Below, piece after piece: positions 52,816-60,935 of a DNA stretch of 64,000 nt (positions are counted from its first letter, which is position 1; every line of letters begins with the position of its first letter). This DNA is from Oscillospiraceae bacterium (GTDB taxonomy: Bacteria; Bacillota; Clostridia; Oscillospirales; Oscillospiraceae). A model generated the notes under the pieces. That model saw only the letters and a program-made list of their open reading frames with translations. It made no database searches and was not told where the DNA came from. The position numbers and the translations under genes were made by a program. The stretch covers positions 31,924 through 95,923 of the forward strand of contig WRMH01000008.1 of the NCBI GenBank assembly GCA_009777235.1, written 5' to 3'.

Positions 52816-53179
52816 GTGTTTCACCGCTTTCTATCATTTTAATAAGTTCGGATTTGCAAACGCCCAGCTTTTGGGCTTCACGAATCAACGTCCGAACATA
52901 GGTTTCGTACAAACCCTTTCGTCGCTTTTGCAAAATTAGTTCCCGTGCGCCGGACGCGACGCACATTCCGATTCCGCGCTTGGGATAGACGATTCCCTCG
53001 TCCGCTAATAGACTAACCCCTCGGAGCGCAGTCACAGGGTTGATTTGAAAATGCTTGGCGATTTGGTTTTTTGACGGAATCAGTTCTTCTTCTTTAATCA
53101 ATCCCGCGAGAATATCGTCCTCAATCGCCTGCGATATTTGAAGATAGATATTTTTTCCGTCCTCTAAAACAGCTTTCAA
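52808..53179 (-). CDS. GntR-family regulator, YtrA-like
   Basis: This is a 123-residue regulator. The N-terminal winged helix (NIYLQISQAIEDDILAGLIK, IPSKNQIAKHFQINPVTALR, YPKRGIGMCV) is followed by a short C-terminal helical dimerisation part, the YtrA layout. The start is TTG with AAGGATG upstream. It overlaps the ATPase gene by a few bases. It probably represses its own operon from the inverted repeat in the promoter. Confidence 0.88.
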   Translation of the reverse strand: MKAVLEDGKNIYLQISQAIEDDILAGLIKEEELIPSKNQIAKHFQINPVTALRGVSLLADEGIVYPKRGIGMCVASGARELILQKRRKGLYETYVRTLIREAQKLGVCKSELIKMIESGETHE

Positions 53180-53220
53180 ATCAAAACATCCTTTTCCGTC
53201 CGCGCCGGCTTGCGGACTAC

Positions 53221-53259
53221 TGGTATATCCCAGTATACCACGTTGGAAAAAGATGTCAA
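53221..53259 (-). promoter_or_regulatory. Promoter and operator of the ytr-like operon
   Basis: TTGACA (53259-53254) and TATACT (53237-53232) are 16 bases apart on the minus strand. The -10 box lies inside an inverted repeat TGGTATA-N6-TATACCA at 53221-53240. This is where a YtrA-type repressor would block RNA polymerase. Confidence 0.75.
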
Positions 53260-53405
53260 TAGTTTTTTGAAAAATATTTTTTAACTGTGGAACTTACTTA
53301 TTGTTTTTGCCGCTTTCTCTCTTGCGTTCGATGATTCTATAACAGAGAAAGTATTATCCGGTTATTTGAGCGTTTAAAAACCTTGCAGTTACGGGCTTAT
53401 CGCAA

Positions 53406-53479
53406 TGGCAGCGGGGGAAGGATTTGAACCCTCAAAGACGGAGTCAGAGTCCGCAGTGTTACCGTTACACCACCCCGCT
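53406..53479 (-). tRNA. tRNA-Gln (anticodon CUG), CCA encoded
   Basis: This is a 74-base tRNA on the minus strand. The acceptor arm is AGCGGGG/CCCCGCT with G as discriminator and an encoded CCA. The anticodon stem GCGGA/TCCGT carries the loop CTCTGAC with anticodon CTG. The T-loop reads TTCAAAT. Confidence 0.92.
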
Positions 53480-53532
53480 GTATATTTTGCATCCGCTATG
53501 CGGTCACTCGAGAATAATAACCGTCTGCGATT

Positions 53533-53560
53533 ATTATATCAGCTTATCGCTCTATGTCAA
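53533..53560 (-). promoter_or_regulatory. Promoter of tRNA-Gln
   Basis: Consensus TTGACA (53560-53555) and TATAAT (53538-53533) are 16 bases apart on the minus strand, 54 bases before the tRNA. Confidence 0.75.
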
Positions 53561-53565
53561 TAAGA

Positions 53566-53602
53566 AAAGAGGTTAACTGTGATAATCAAAGTTAACCTCT
53601 TT
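53566..53602 (-). terminator. Rho-independent terminator of the glycan importer operon
   Basis: A perfect 13-bp stem (AAAGAGGTTAACT / AGTTAACCTCTTT) with an 11-base loop is followed on the minus strand by a T-rich tail (TCTTATTG). It lies 78 bases after the stop of the solute-binding protein gene. Confidence 0.85.
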
Positions 53603-53679
53603 GCATTGCGAAATCAGGGTTCTATTATAAATTAGCTATTTTCGCCATCACACAATGTTTTCCGCCGGACACGCCCGGA

Positions 53680-55128
53680 TTAGCCGGAAATTGCATCCTC
53701 GGCGTCCTTGCGGCGCTGGGCTTCATTTATGCACCACTCGACACATTCTCCATAACCGTATGCAACAGCATCGCTTCGCATCTGCGCTACGATAGCGTCA
53801 AACTCGGCGTCGGAGCTTGCGTAAATCGCTCTCCATGAGCCGTCCTTTATACAGGTCGTAACCTGCTCCCATGTCATCTCAAGCTCCATTGGCCTTGTAT
53901 CTGCCGTGTACGTGGAAGCAATAGCGACAGACTTCTTGCCTATGGCCGTAAACCAATCGTCGGCTCTGGCATATCCCGTCCAGTCGCGCCACTCTTGTTC
54001 GATTGGATATACAGTCTGTGCTAATATGGTGCTTGGCCAAGTTTTGTAATTGAACGTATGACCGCTAGGAGATTCGGGATTCACCGCGTCTTGCGCCCAA
54101 GTCAAGTTATTGTGCTGAAATTCACCGTTCTTGTATGTACCCTCATAGTCTCTGTACTGAACAATTGTATTTTCCTTGTCCTCCTGGCATTGCAAGCCAA
54201 GTGCGGTCAAATAAGCCTCACCGTCGTCATCATAGTCCCATGTCACGCCTTTCGGTCCGTAATAGTATGTGAGAACCCCTTCGGGCGTGCTGAACCAATT
54301 GATTATCTCCATGCACAGCTCGGGATATACGGTGTTCGCGCCGATTGACCATATACGGTTTTTTCCGTAAACGCTCAAACCGTCTGCAAGGTTTACTTGA
54401 TCGGCGGCGACGACGGGCATCATTATCTTGCCTTGCTGTTTATGCTCCTCACTGTTAAACGGGGTAGCTATCCACTCAAAGATGTTAAACATAGCCACGC
54501 CGTTTTTATATTTCTCCGCCAATATGTTCCAGTCTTGCGTCATTGAGTCGGGGTCATACAAGCCCATTTGGAATAATGTATTGTAGAATTTCAAGGCGCG
54601 CAAGTACCAACCGTCTTCCTTGAGGCAGTCTTCCCATGTTTGCGTCTTTGTGTCATAGAGACCTATGCCAAATTCTTCCCATCCGTATAGGGCGGCGGTA
54701 GATTTGACCATCATGACCATATCTCCGTCCCAGTCGGGGAATGAGGAAACGGCGTATGTCTTTGTACCAACGCTTGATACCGGCTCCATTTCAACCATCG
54801 CTGCCAGCACGGGGATAAAGTCCTCGAGCGTGTTGATTTCCGGGTATCCCAATTTCTGGTAAAGGTCAAAGCGGATTTGCGGATAGTAATAAAACTGCGC
54901 GTGATCGTTTGAGCTGCCCGCTATTTCATGGCCAAACCCGTGCAGTGTTCCCGTTATGCCCTTGTTTTTGTTTAGCGCGGCCATGAAGTATTCTGTAATG
55001 AACTCTCCGTATTCCCACATCAAATCATCTTCTTCCCAGTCGAAAAGGAGACCTGCGCGTGAAGCATCCCGATACTGTTTTCCATCGCTGCCAAACAAAA
55101 CAATATCGCCGAGGTCGCCCGATTCCAT
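53680..55128 (-). CDS. Solute-binding protein of an oligosaccharide ABC importer, N-terminus missing
   Basis: This 482-residue open frame matches the C-terminal ~80 percent of LipO/extracellular family 1-type binding proteins of CUT1 importers (SGDLGDIVLFGSDGKQYRDA, FPDWDGDMVMMVKSTAALYG, CMEIINWFSTPEGVLTYYYG, RPMELEMTWEQV). The signal peptide, lipobox Cys and first ~80-100 residues are absent. The frame opens just where the upstream permease breaks off, so this looks like the product of a deletion that removed the end of the permease gene and the start of this one. The ATG at 55128 has no ribosome binding site. The protein could not be exported as it stands. Confidence 0.8.
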   Translation of the reverse strand: MESGDLGDIVLFGSDGKQYRDASRAGLLFDWEEDDLMWEYGEFITEYFMAALNKNKGITGTLHGFGHEIAGSSNDHAQFYYYPQIRFDLYQKLGYPEINTLEDFIPVLAAMVEMEPVSSVGTKTYAVSSFPDWDGDMVMMVKSTAALYGWEEFGIGLYDTKTQTWEDCLKEDGWYLRALKFYNTLFQMGLYDPDSMTQDWNILAEKYKNGVAMFNIFEWIATPFNSEEHKQQGKIMMPVVAADQVNLADGLSVYGKNRIWSIGANTVYPELCMEIINWFSTPEGVLTYYYGPKGVTWDYDDDGEAYLTALGLQCQEDKENTIVQYRDYEGTYKNGEFQHNNLTWAQDAVNPESPSGHTFNYKTWPSTILAQTVYPIEQEWRDWTGYARADDWFTAIGKKSVAIASTYTADTRPMELEMTWEQVTTCIKDGSWRAIYASSDAEFDAIVAQMRSDAVAYGYGECVEWCINEAQRRKDAEDAISG

Positions 55129-55492
55129 ACATTGTTATAATTATGAAGCGGTATACGATTTTTCGGGCAAACATTTTCTGCTGCGTCACAAGATAACCGA
55201 CAAACGCGGATGCAAGCACCATTGTCAGCGTCCCCAAAACCGTGCGCCAAACGGAGATCAAAGCCGAGTTAAACAAATCCGGCACATTGAGCAGCGCGGT
55301 ATAGTTTCCGAAATGCACGCCTTTGGGCAGTAAATTTACCTGACCTGCCTGCACAAGGCTGTTGTCGCTGATGGTATTGATAAAGAGGTAATAGATCGGG
55401 AAAAAGCATATGAGCGTAAAGACGGAAAAGAACCCGCCTGCCAAAATCGAAAACGCGCGATCCCCAATTGTTCTTTTGATATGAGTAAGCAT
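55025..55492 (-). pseudogene. Truncated YtcP/LplC-type sugar permease fused out of frame to the binding-protein gene
   Basis: The first ~120 residues (THIKRTIGDRAFSILAGGFF, LPKGVHFGNYTALLNVPDLF, SVWRTVLGTLTMVLASAFVG, ARKIVYRFIIITMY) match the N-terminal part of LplC-type permeases of about 295 residues. After that the frame runs into binding-protein sequence in the wrong frame (GIGRPRRYCFVW) and stops. The EAA loop and last helices are missing, so the permease cannot work. The ATG at 55492 follows AGGAGG. The junction lies near 55130. Confidence 0.8.
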
Positions 55493-55591
55493 TTGTAAAC
55501 TCACCTCCTGACCTCAAACGCGAGGACAAAGTATTCTCTGCCGAGACCGTGATTTCTTAAACGCCGCGCACTGCGGCTTTTTGCTATGTGC

Positions 55592-57037
55592 CTATACTAT
55601 GCTCTCTCCGCGCAGCCACTTTGAGGTTTTGTTTGCGGCAAAGAGCAAGGTCACGCTGATTATTGATTTTAACATTCCGACCAAGGTGGCGAGCGAAGTG
55701 TTGCTCCCGTCAAAGCCCAGATTATATACGTATAAATCGAGCACTTCGATAGACCTCTTTGTCGCCGCGTTTTGGAATACAAGATATTGATCAAGCCCGT
55801 TTGAAAGCAAATTGGCGATTGACAAAAGGAGCAGCACAAAGTATGTCGGCATGAGACCGGGTACGGTTATGTGCCACATACGTTTAAAACGCCCCGCCCC
55901 GTCAACCATCGCCGCTTCATATAGCTGCGGGTCTATGGCGGATATTCCGGCAATGTATATAATCGCGCCCCAGCCCAAGCCTTTCCATGTGCCCCACGCC
56001 CACATCTTGACCCACATATTGCCGCCGTCCATCAAAAAGTTCTTGCCTTGCTCCTGCAACCCGAGGCTTGTGAGCATCCAGTTAAAGAACCCTTCCGTGG
56101 AAAACACGGCAAAGGCTATGCTGTAAACCAACACCCAAGAGATATAGTTTGGTATAGTCGTCAAGGTCTGTACGGTGCGCTTAAAGGGATTGAATTTCAG
56201 CTCGGAGAGGAAAATCGCGAAAACAATTGGCAGCCATGAGGTGGCTATGCCAATGCCGCTCAGCGCAAATGTATTGCTCATGACGCGCATTATATCCGAG
56301 CGAAATCTCCCAAACAGCTCTCTAAACCAAAATAATCCGACAAAGCGATCCGCCGTCAGCTCAAATCCCGATTCATAATGATAAAAGGCATAACGCCAGC
56401 TATATAACGGCAGGTACGCAAACAAAGCCACCAATACCAAAAACGGCAGTATCATCAAAAACAGGCTGTATTTTGGTGCAATGCTCAGTTGGTCTTTTTC
56501 TTCGGGCGTTGGCTGAGGAAGCGTAAACCATAATATGGCCGCGTATATCAAAAGAATCGCGAATATTCCTCCAAACGCCCATATGCCAATGGGGAAAAGG
56601 GACTGTAGGCGGTCAATGTTCGGAGAATTGTCAAACATATTTTGCGCGAGAAAGAGAAAGACCGTTCCGAGCAGTCCCGAAAGCGCGGCGCCTATGGTGA
56701 ACATAAAGCTCCTGCGCCGCAGCATTGTGTTGCCGAGGCTCATACAAAACGCCGCAACCATAGCGGCAATGGCCAGCATACACATCGCCGTCCCTATGTA
56801 TGTCAGCGTCAGCGGCATTTGCTCGATCCATCCGTTCAAGAGAGCGCGTTTTATGTAGTTTGGCGTTATCGTTTCATATGCTATCGCGCTGGTGAAAAGC
56901 GACGCGTTTCTGCTTATTGACGCCTCAAATCTTGCCGGGTTAAGGTCGGGGACAAACGCGGCAATAAACGCCGCAATGAGAGACAGGCGAAACATAAGTA
57001 TAGATAATGCGGGCATTTTGCGTATTTCTTGCCTCAT
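55592..57037 (-). CDS. Oligosaccharide ABC importer permease, LplB type, with N-terminal membrane extension
   Basis: This 481-residue permease has an extra N-terminal block of four to five helices (residues 1-~175). A standard LplB-like domain then starts at about 195 (FLVLVALFAYLPLYSWRYAF) and includes the EAA coupling loop (LYEAAMVDGAGRFKRMWHIT VPGL, read as YEAAMVDGAGRFKRMW and HITVPGL). LplB proteins are normally ~300 residues, so the extension is unusual. The operon has no ATPase; the MsmK-like protein at 26.8-28 kb is the likely partner. The ATG is preceded by AAGGA. Confidence 0.85.
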   Translation of the reverse strand: MRQEIRKMPALSILMFRLSLIAAFIAAFVPDLNPARFEASISRNASLFTSAIAYETITPNYIKRALLNGWIEQMPLTLTYIGTAMCMLAIAAMVAAFCMSLGNTMLRRRSFMFTIGAALSGLLGTVFLFLAQNMFDNSPNIDRLQSLFPIGIWAFGGIFAILLIYAAILWFTLPQPTPEEKDQLSIAPKYSLFLMILPFLVLVALFAYLPLYSWRYAFYHYESGFELTADRFVGLFWFRELFGRFRSDIMRVMSNTFALSGIGIATSWLPIVFAIFLSELKFNPFKRTVQTLTTIPNYISWVLVYSIAFAVFSTEGFFNWMLTSLGLQEQGKNFLMDGGNMWVKMWAWGTWKGLGWGAIIYIAGISAIDPQLYEAAMVDGAGRFKRMWHITVPGLMPTYFVLLLLSIANLLSNGLDQYLVFQNAATKRSIEVLDLYVYNLGFDGSNTSLATLVGMLKSIISVTLLFAANKTSKWLRGESIV

Positions 57038-57111
57038 CTTACAACATTTCCTTTCCGTCTCAGCAAATGCGCCCGGCTCGCCGCCTTGCGCTCGTCCGCT
57101 TTTTTCTCCCG

Positions 57112-58899
57112 CTACGGAGCTATGTACTCAAATGTCACCGAAAGCGTTTCTATTTTCGCCAGCAGATATTTTTCCAAAAATACCGCCGACGCATCACTGC
57201 GGCTGCCTTCATATAGCCTTGCCTCTTCCGGTATATCCCCTACCCACTCGTTATAGAGATTTACCCGCGTCGTGACGGGGTTGTCGTTTGTAGTATACGG
57301 CAATCCCTCATACTCGGCCTGTTCGCCGTTTATGAGAAGCTCTGTTATATACATATGGTAGCCGGGGTATAGTATCTCTCCGTTCATGATGCCGACCGCC
57401 GTAAATGCAAAGCCGTCAGCGTAGCCCGCGGCGGTACCCGTAAAGTCAAGGGCTACCGTGTATGTGCCTTCTCCTGTAATCGGAACATCAGTCGCGACCA
57501 GACCCGGGGCTATCTGCTCGGGACGGTACACATCGCCGACGCTATATTGCACGCTCCAGTCTCCGCTCGAGAACATAATCCACGCATACGCTTCATCGGC
57601 AGTCAGTATCGTCTCTTTGCGATCCGCCGATTTTAGAAGCGTCGCCGCCATGCTCTCTTCTGCCGCGGCTATAATCTCGGCGGTTGAAACGCCGGCGCGG
57701 GCGGCAACGTCTCTGCTTTGAAACAGAGCCAAAATCTCCGGCGCAACCACTGTGTGCGTATCATTTCTGTCAAACAGGTTGCCGTGTTCTGGCGTGTAGC
57801 CCGTATCCCACAACACGGGAACATATCCGTATTTGTCACAGTTATCAAGGAAGTTGGTAAAGAATGTGAGCCTGTCTTCGCCCTCGTTGTCAAGCACGCC
57901 CCATTCGCCCATCACCACGCCCACGCCCATATCCGTAAATTTTTGCAGCGATCCGAGCAGGTTGTTCATCTCTTCGACTTCCGATGTCCTGCCCCAAGTG
58001 CCGATGCCGGAGGTGTCGCCGCAATAGCTCCAAGGGGTGTAGTAATGCACGTCGAGCAACATTCTGTTTGCGGGGTCAACGGGCAATACAAAGCGTTCGT
58101 CCACGGTCATCGTGACGTCCGTGTTGTAGCCCTTTAAGAGCAAGAATCGGTTTGGGTTGTTTCCGCCGGATGCGCGGATCAAATTTACAAAATCCTGCGA
58201 GAGCTTTGTGAGCAGCATATAACATTCATCTTGCGTCAGTGTGCCGCCCGTGGGACTAAACGGAGTCCTGTCGTTGAAGCGGTTGCCCCATTCTTCATTT
58301 GCCGGCTCAAATATCAGGCGGTAGTCATAATCCTTATACCTGTCGGCTATCTGCTCCCACATGGATAAAAACAGCTCGAGCGCAAACTCGCGCCACGCCG
58401 CGTCCGGGTGTCCGAACATGCTCCACCAGCCATGATCCCAGTGGTCATTTATGATGACAAACATATCTTCATTTAGCGCATAGTTGATAATCTCTTCAAT
58501 GCGGTCGAGATATCCTTCGTTTATATGGAAATTCCCGTTTTCAAAATCTATCGCGTTTGTCCATGCAACGGGTATGCGCAATGTCTTAAAACCGGAGTTT
58601 CTCATACCGGTTATCATTTCCTGTGTTGTAACGGGGTTGCCCCACATTGTTTCGTATACCGCCGATTCGCGGTTTGGTATTCTGTTTCTGGAGTCACAAG
58701 CCTCCATCGTGTTGCCCAGATTGATGCCGTAACCCATGAGCCGCGCCATTTCAAGCGCGTTCACATCGCCGAGCCGGTCATTTCCCGGAGTAAAATCCGC
58801 ATCCGGGTCTTTGCCGTCGTCTTTTGCGCACCCCGCAAAAAGCGACGCGGCTATCGTCAGTGCCGCCGCGACATATAATAACCTGCGAAACTTAGACAT
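57112..58899 (-). CDS. GH5 endo-beta-glucanase lipoprotein with C-terminal beta-sandwich module
   Basis: This is a 595-residue surface enzyme. A lipoprotein signal (AASLFAGC, Cys24) is followed by the GH5 TIM barrel (~45-420): GINLGNTMEA, FKTLRIPVAW, Asn201-Glu202 in FEPANEEWG as acid/base, HYYTPW and the nucleophile Glu332 in VVMGEWG. The start INLGNTMEA and this architecture fit the GH5_4-like enzymes, many of which cleave xyloglucan. Residues ~435-595 form a beta-rich module that resembles the repeats of the next upstream gene product. The ATG follows GAGGAG. It is probably transcribed from the repeat-borne promoter at 59086-59114. Confidence 0.92.
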   Translation of the reverse strand: MSKFRRLLYVAAALTIAASLFAGCAKDDGKDPDADFTPGNDRLGDVNALEMARLMGYGINLGNTMEACDSRNRIPNRESAVYETMWGNPVTTQEMITGMRNSGFKTLRIPVAWTNAIDFENGNFHINEGYLDRIEEIINYALNEDMFVIINDHWDHGWWSMFGHPDAAWREFALELFLSMWEQIADRYKDYDYRLIFEPANEEWGNRFNDRTPFSPTGGTLTQDECYMLLTKLSQDFVNLIRASGGNNPNRFLLLKGYNTDVTMTVDERFVLPVDPANRMLLDVHYYTPWSYCGDTSGIGTWGRTSEVEEMNNLLGSLQKFTDMGVGVVMGEWGVLDNEGEDRLTFFTNFLDNCDKYGYVPVLWDTGYTPEHGNLFDRNDTHTVVAPEILALFQSRDVAARAGVSTAEIIAAAEESMAATLLKSADRKETILTADEAYAWIMFSSGDWSVQYSVGDVYRPEQIAPGLVATDVPITGEGTYTVALDFTGTAAGYADGFAFTAVGIMNGEILYPGYHMYITELLINGEQAEYEGLPYTTNDNPVTTRVNLYNEWVGDIPEEARLYEGSRSDASAVFLEKYLLAKIETLSVTFEYIAP

Positions 58900-59085
58900 A
58901 TATGACTCCTCTCAATCGCATAACCGTATGCTCTTTATGCTCGCCGTGCGGCGTGTAAACCTATTTTATACCTTCGCTGTCATAAAATCATTCCTCCCCG
59001 ATCAGTTGCGTCCATCCGTGCGCAAACGATCGGACGCTCCGCATCCATGATCCGCTCTCGGAATGAATTTTATGACAGCTTTATA

Positions 59086-59135
59086 GTTATAGCCAAAATC
59101 AGTGGTGAGTACAAGCTCCGACTGATTTTGTTAAA
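59086..59135 (-). promoter_or_regulatory. Copy 2 of the 49-bp repeat, candidate promoter of the GH5 gene
   Basis: It matches 29318-29366 at 47 of 49 positions. On the minus strand TTGTAC (59114-59109) and TATAAC (59091-59086) are 17 bases apart. The copy starts just after the stop of the surface protein gene and about 190 bases before GH5. The gap 58900-59136 holds nothing else clear. Confidence 0.6.
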
Positions 59136-59136
59136 T

Positions 59137-60810
59137 TTAATCTTTTTTCTTTTTTGCTGAAAACAGCACATAGACAAGGACAACCGCGCCCACGGCAACT
59201 ACGCCGCCGCCTACTATGAGGATAATGAGAAACGTATTGTCGCTGCCGCCGTCACTCGTCGAATCTCCTCCATTATTTCCTGCGTCCGGTGCTATCGAGG
59301 GTCTTTCAATCGGCGGAGGAGGCGTGATCGGGCCTTCGTCAATGATTTCTTCATCACCGAACGGATTTTCCGCGCCGGCGTCCAGTATCACCATCGTTAC
59401 TTCCAGCACGGAGAATGTGCCGAAATCGTTGAGCCCGCCTACTACCGGGGTTTCCGTCCAACCGCTTGTGAGGGCCATTCTCAGTCCTCCACGTTCAAGG
59501 CTGAGCGCCATGTTCGCGTTTTCAAAGTCAATGTCAAAGCCGTCGGCTTTAAGGCTTTGAATGTAGACAACGACCATAGCCGGATTTACGGCAAAGTCCG
59601 AATCTACCGTGATTATGTATCCGTCCCAATGAGCCTCGCCCGCCGTAAGCGTTTCGTCGCCCATGTCGAGTCTTACGGTAAAGGGCACACCAAACTCAAA
59701 GTCTGTGCCTTGCTCGGGGAAATCCCACCAATCGCACATGCCCGGGTCGGCCAAGTTTGTGTCGGGATGGCCTTCTGAGAATATCCAAGTTCCGCCAAAC
59801 CATGCCTTGCCACCGGTCGGGACATCGGTGTTTTCTTCCGGTTCAACCGGCATTCCCAGCCCGTAAATAACAAACTCGATTTCCATTGTCGTAAATTCGC
59901 CAAGCTCCGTCGGGTCTACCGGCTGTGATGTAATATCTCCGTTCCACTTGTTGCACAACGTGAGTCGAAGTCCCGCTCCGCTGCCGTCAATGGCTTCCAT
60001 GCCTTCCGCGTTGATCAAGACATTTCCCATATCAACCTCAACGCCGTCAAGCCGGAAAGAAAGTATCTGGGCTGTGTTCGGGTCAGAGAAGATGGGCACT
60101 CCCCCATAGGGATTTGGTATATTGGTTTCAATGGCTATATAGTTGCCGTCGCCAAATGATACGACTTCGCCGAAATCTACGGCTATGAGAGCGGTTTCAC
60201 CGATAAGAAATGTGGTTGCGGCAATATCTCCAAGCCCCCAACCGTCAACCGGGTCCATTTGCGCGCCAAACTGCGCCGTATACTCCGTGCGCTCAAGGCC
60301 GTGGATTATAAATTCGACTTCAAGAGTGGTGAAAACGCCGAGTTCCGCAGGGTCTACCGGCTGAGCCAAAATATCGCCGTTCCATTTGTTGCATAATGTG
60401 AGGCGAAGTCCCGGTCCGCTGTCGTCAATGGCTTTCATGCCTTCGGCATTTATCAGGGCTTCTCCGCGAGCTACCTCAACGCCGTCAAGTTTGAACGAAA
60501 GCACCTGCGCCACCGTGGGGTCTGTAAAAATGCTCTCGCCGTTAAATGGATTTGGCAGGTTTGTTTCAATGGCGATATAGTTGCCATCGCCAAATGATAC
60601 TTCTTCACCAAAGTCTATGCTGATAACAGCTGTTTCCCCTATGTTGAAGGTGGTCGCGGCAATCTCGCCGAGCCCCCAACCGTCAACCGGGTCCATTTGC
60701 GCGCCAAACTGCGCCGTGTACTCACCCTCTGCCAATGCCGTAAATCCAAGCGGAATCAACGTCATGAGCAGCAGCGCTGCGAGGGCAATCGGTAATAACC
60801 TTTTCTTCAT
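59137..60810 (-). CDS. Membrane-anchored surface protein with three carbohydrate-binding-like modules
   Basis: This is a 557-residue exported protein: signal peptide (1-28, cut near ALA-EG), module 1 (~29-175), module 2 (~176-325) and a diverged module 3 (~335-485). A Pro/Gly/Ser-rich linker and a C-terminal membrane helix with a Lys-rich tail (SAKKKKD) follow. Modules 1 and 2 are about 80 percent identical (YTAQFGAQMDPVDGWGLG, GDGNYIAIETN, LRLTLCNKWNGDI). No LPXTG sorting motif is present. It has no catalytic motifs. Its likely role is to bind glycan at the cell surface beside the GH5 enzyme, whose C-terminal module looks related. The ATG follows TGGAGG. Confidence 0.82.
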   Translation of the reverse strand: MKKRLLPIALAALLLMTLIPLGFTALAEGEYTAQFGAQMDPVDGWGLGEIAATTFNIGETAVISIDFGEEVSFGDGNYIAIETNLPNPFNGESIFTDPTVAQVLSFKLDGVEVARGEALINAEGMKAIDDSGPGLRLTLCNKWNGDILAQPVDPAELGVFTTLEVEFIIHGLERTEYTAQFGAQMDPVDGWGLGDIAATTFLIGETALIAVDFGEVVSFGDGNYIAIETNIPNPYGGVPIFSDPNTAQILSFRLDGVEVDMGNVLINAEGMEAIDGSGAGLRLTLCNKWNGDITSQPVDPTELGEFTTMEIEFVIYGLGMPVEPEENTDVPTGGKAWFGGTWIFSEGHPDTNLADPGMCDWWDFPEQGTDFEFGVPFTVRLDMGDETLTAGEAHWDGYIITVDSDFAVNPAMVVVYIQSLKADGFDIDFENANMALSLERGGLRMALTSGWTETPVVGGLNDFGTFSVLEVTMVILDAGAENPFGDEEIIDEGPITPPPPIERPSIAPDAGNNGGDSTSDGGSDNTFLIILIVGGGVVAVGAVVLVYVLFSAKKKKD

Positions 60811-60873
60811 TTGTAGTCCTCCATATATGTTTCTTTTTTGATATTTAATCGTTTAGTTCTTGCGACTTTTGTT

Positions 60874-60902
60874 AATGTAGCATATATTCTTATCGTTTGC
60901 AA
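60874..60902 (-). promoter_or_regulatory. Promoter of the surface protein gene
   Basis: TTGCAA (60902-60897) and TACATT (60879-60874) are 17 bases apart on the minus strand, 63 bases before the ATG. Confidence 0.5.
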
Positions 60903-60935
60903 GACGTTTTTGCAAATTTGTAAATTTCGTAAAAT

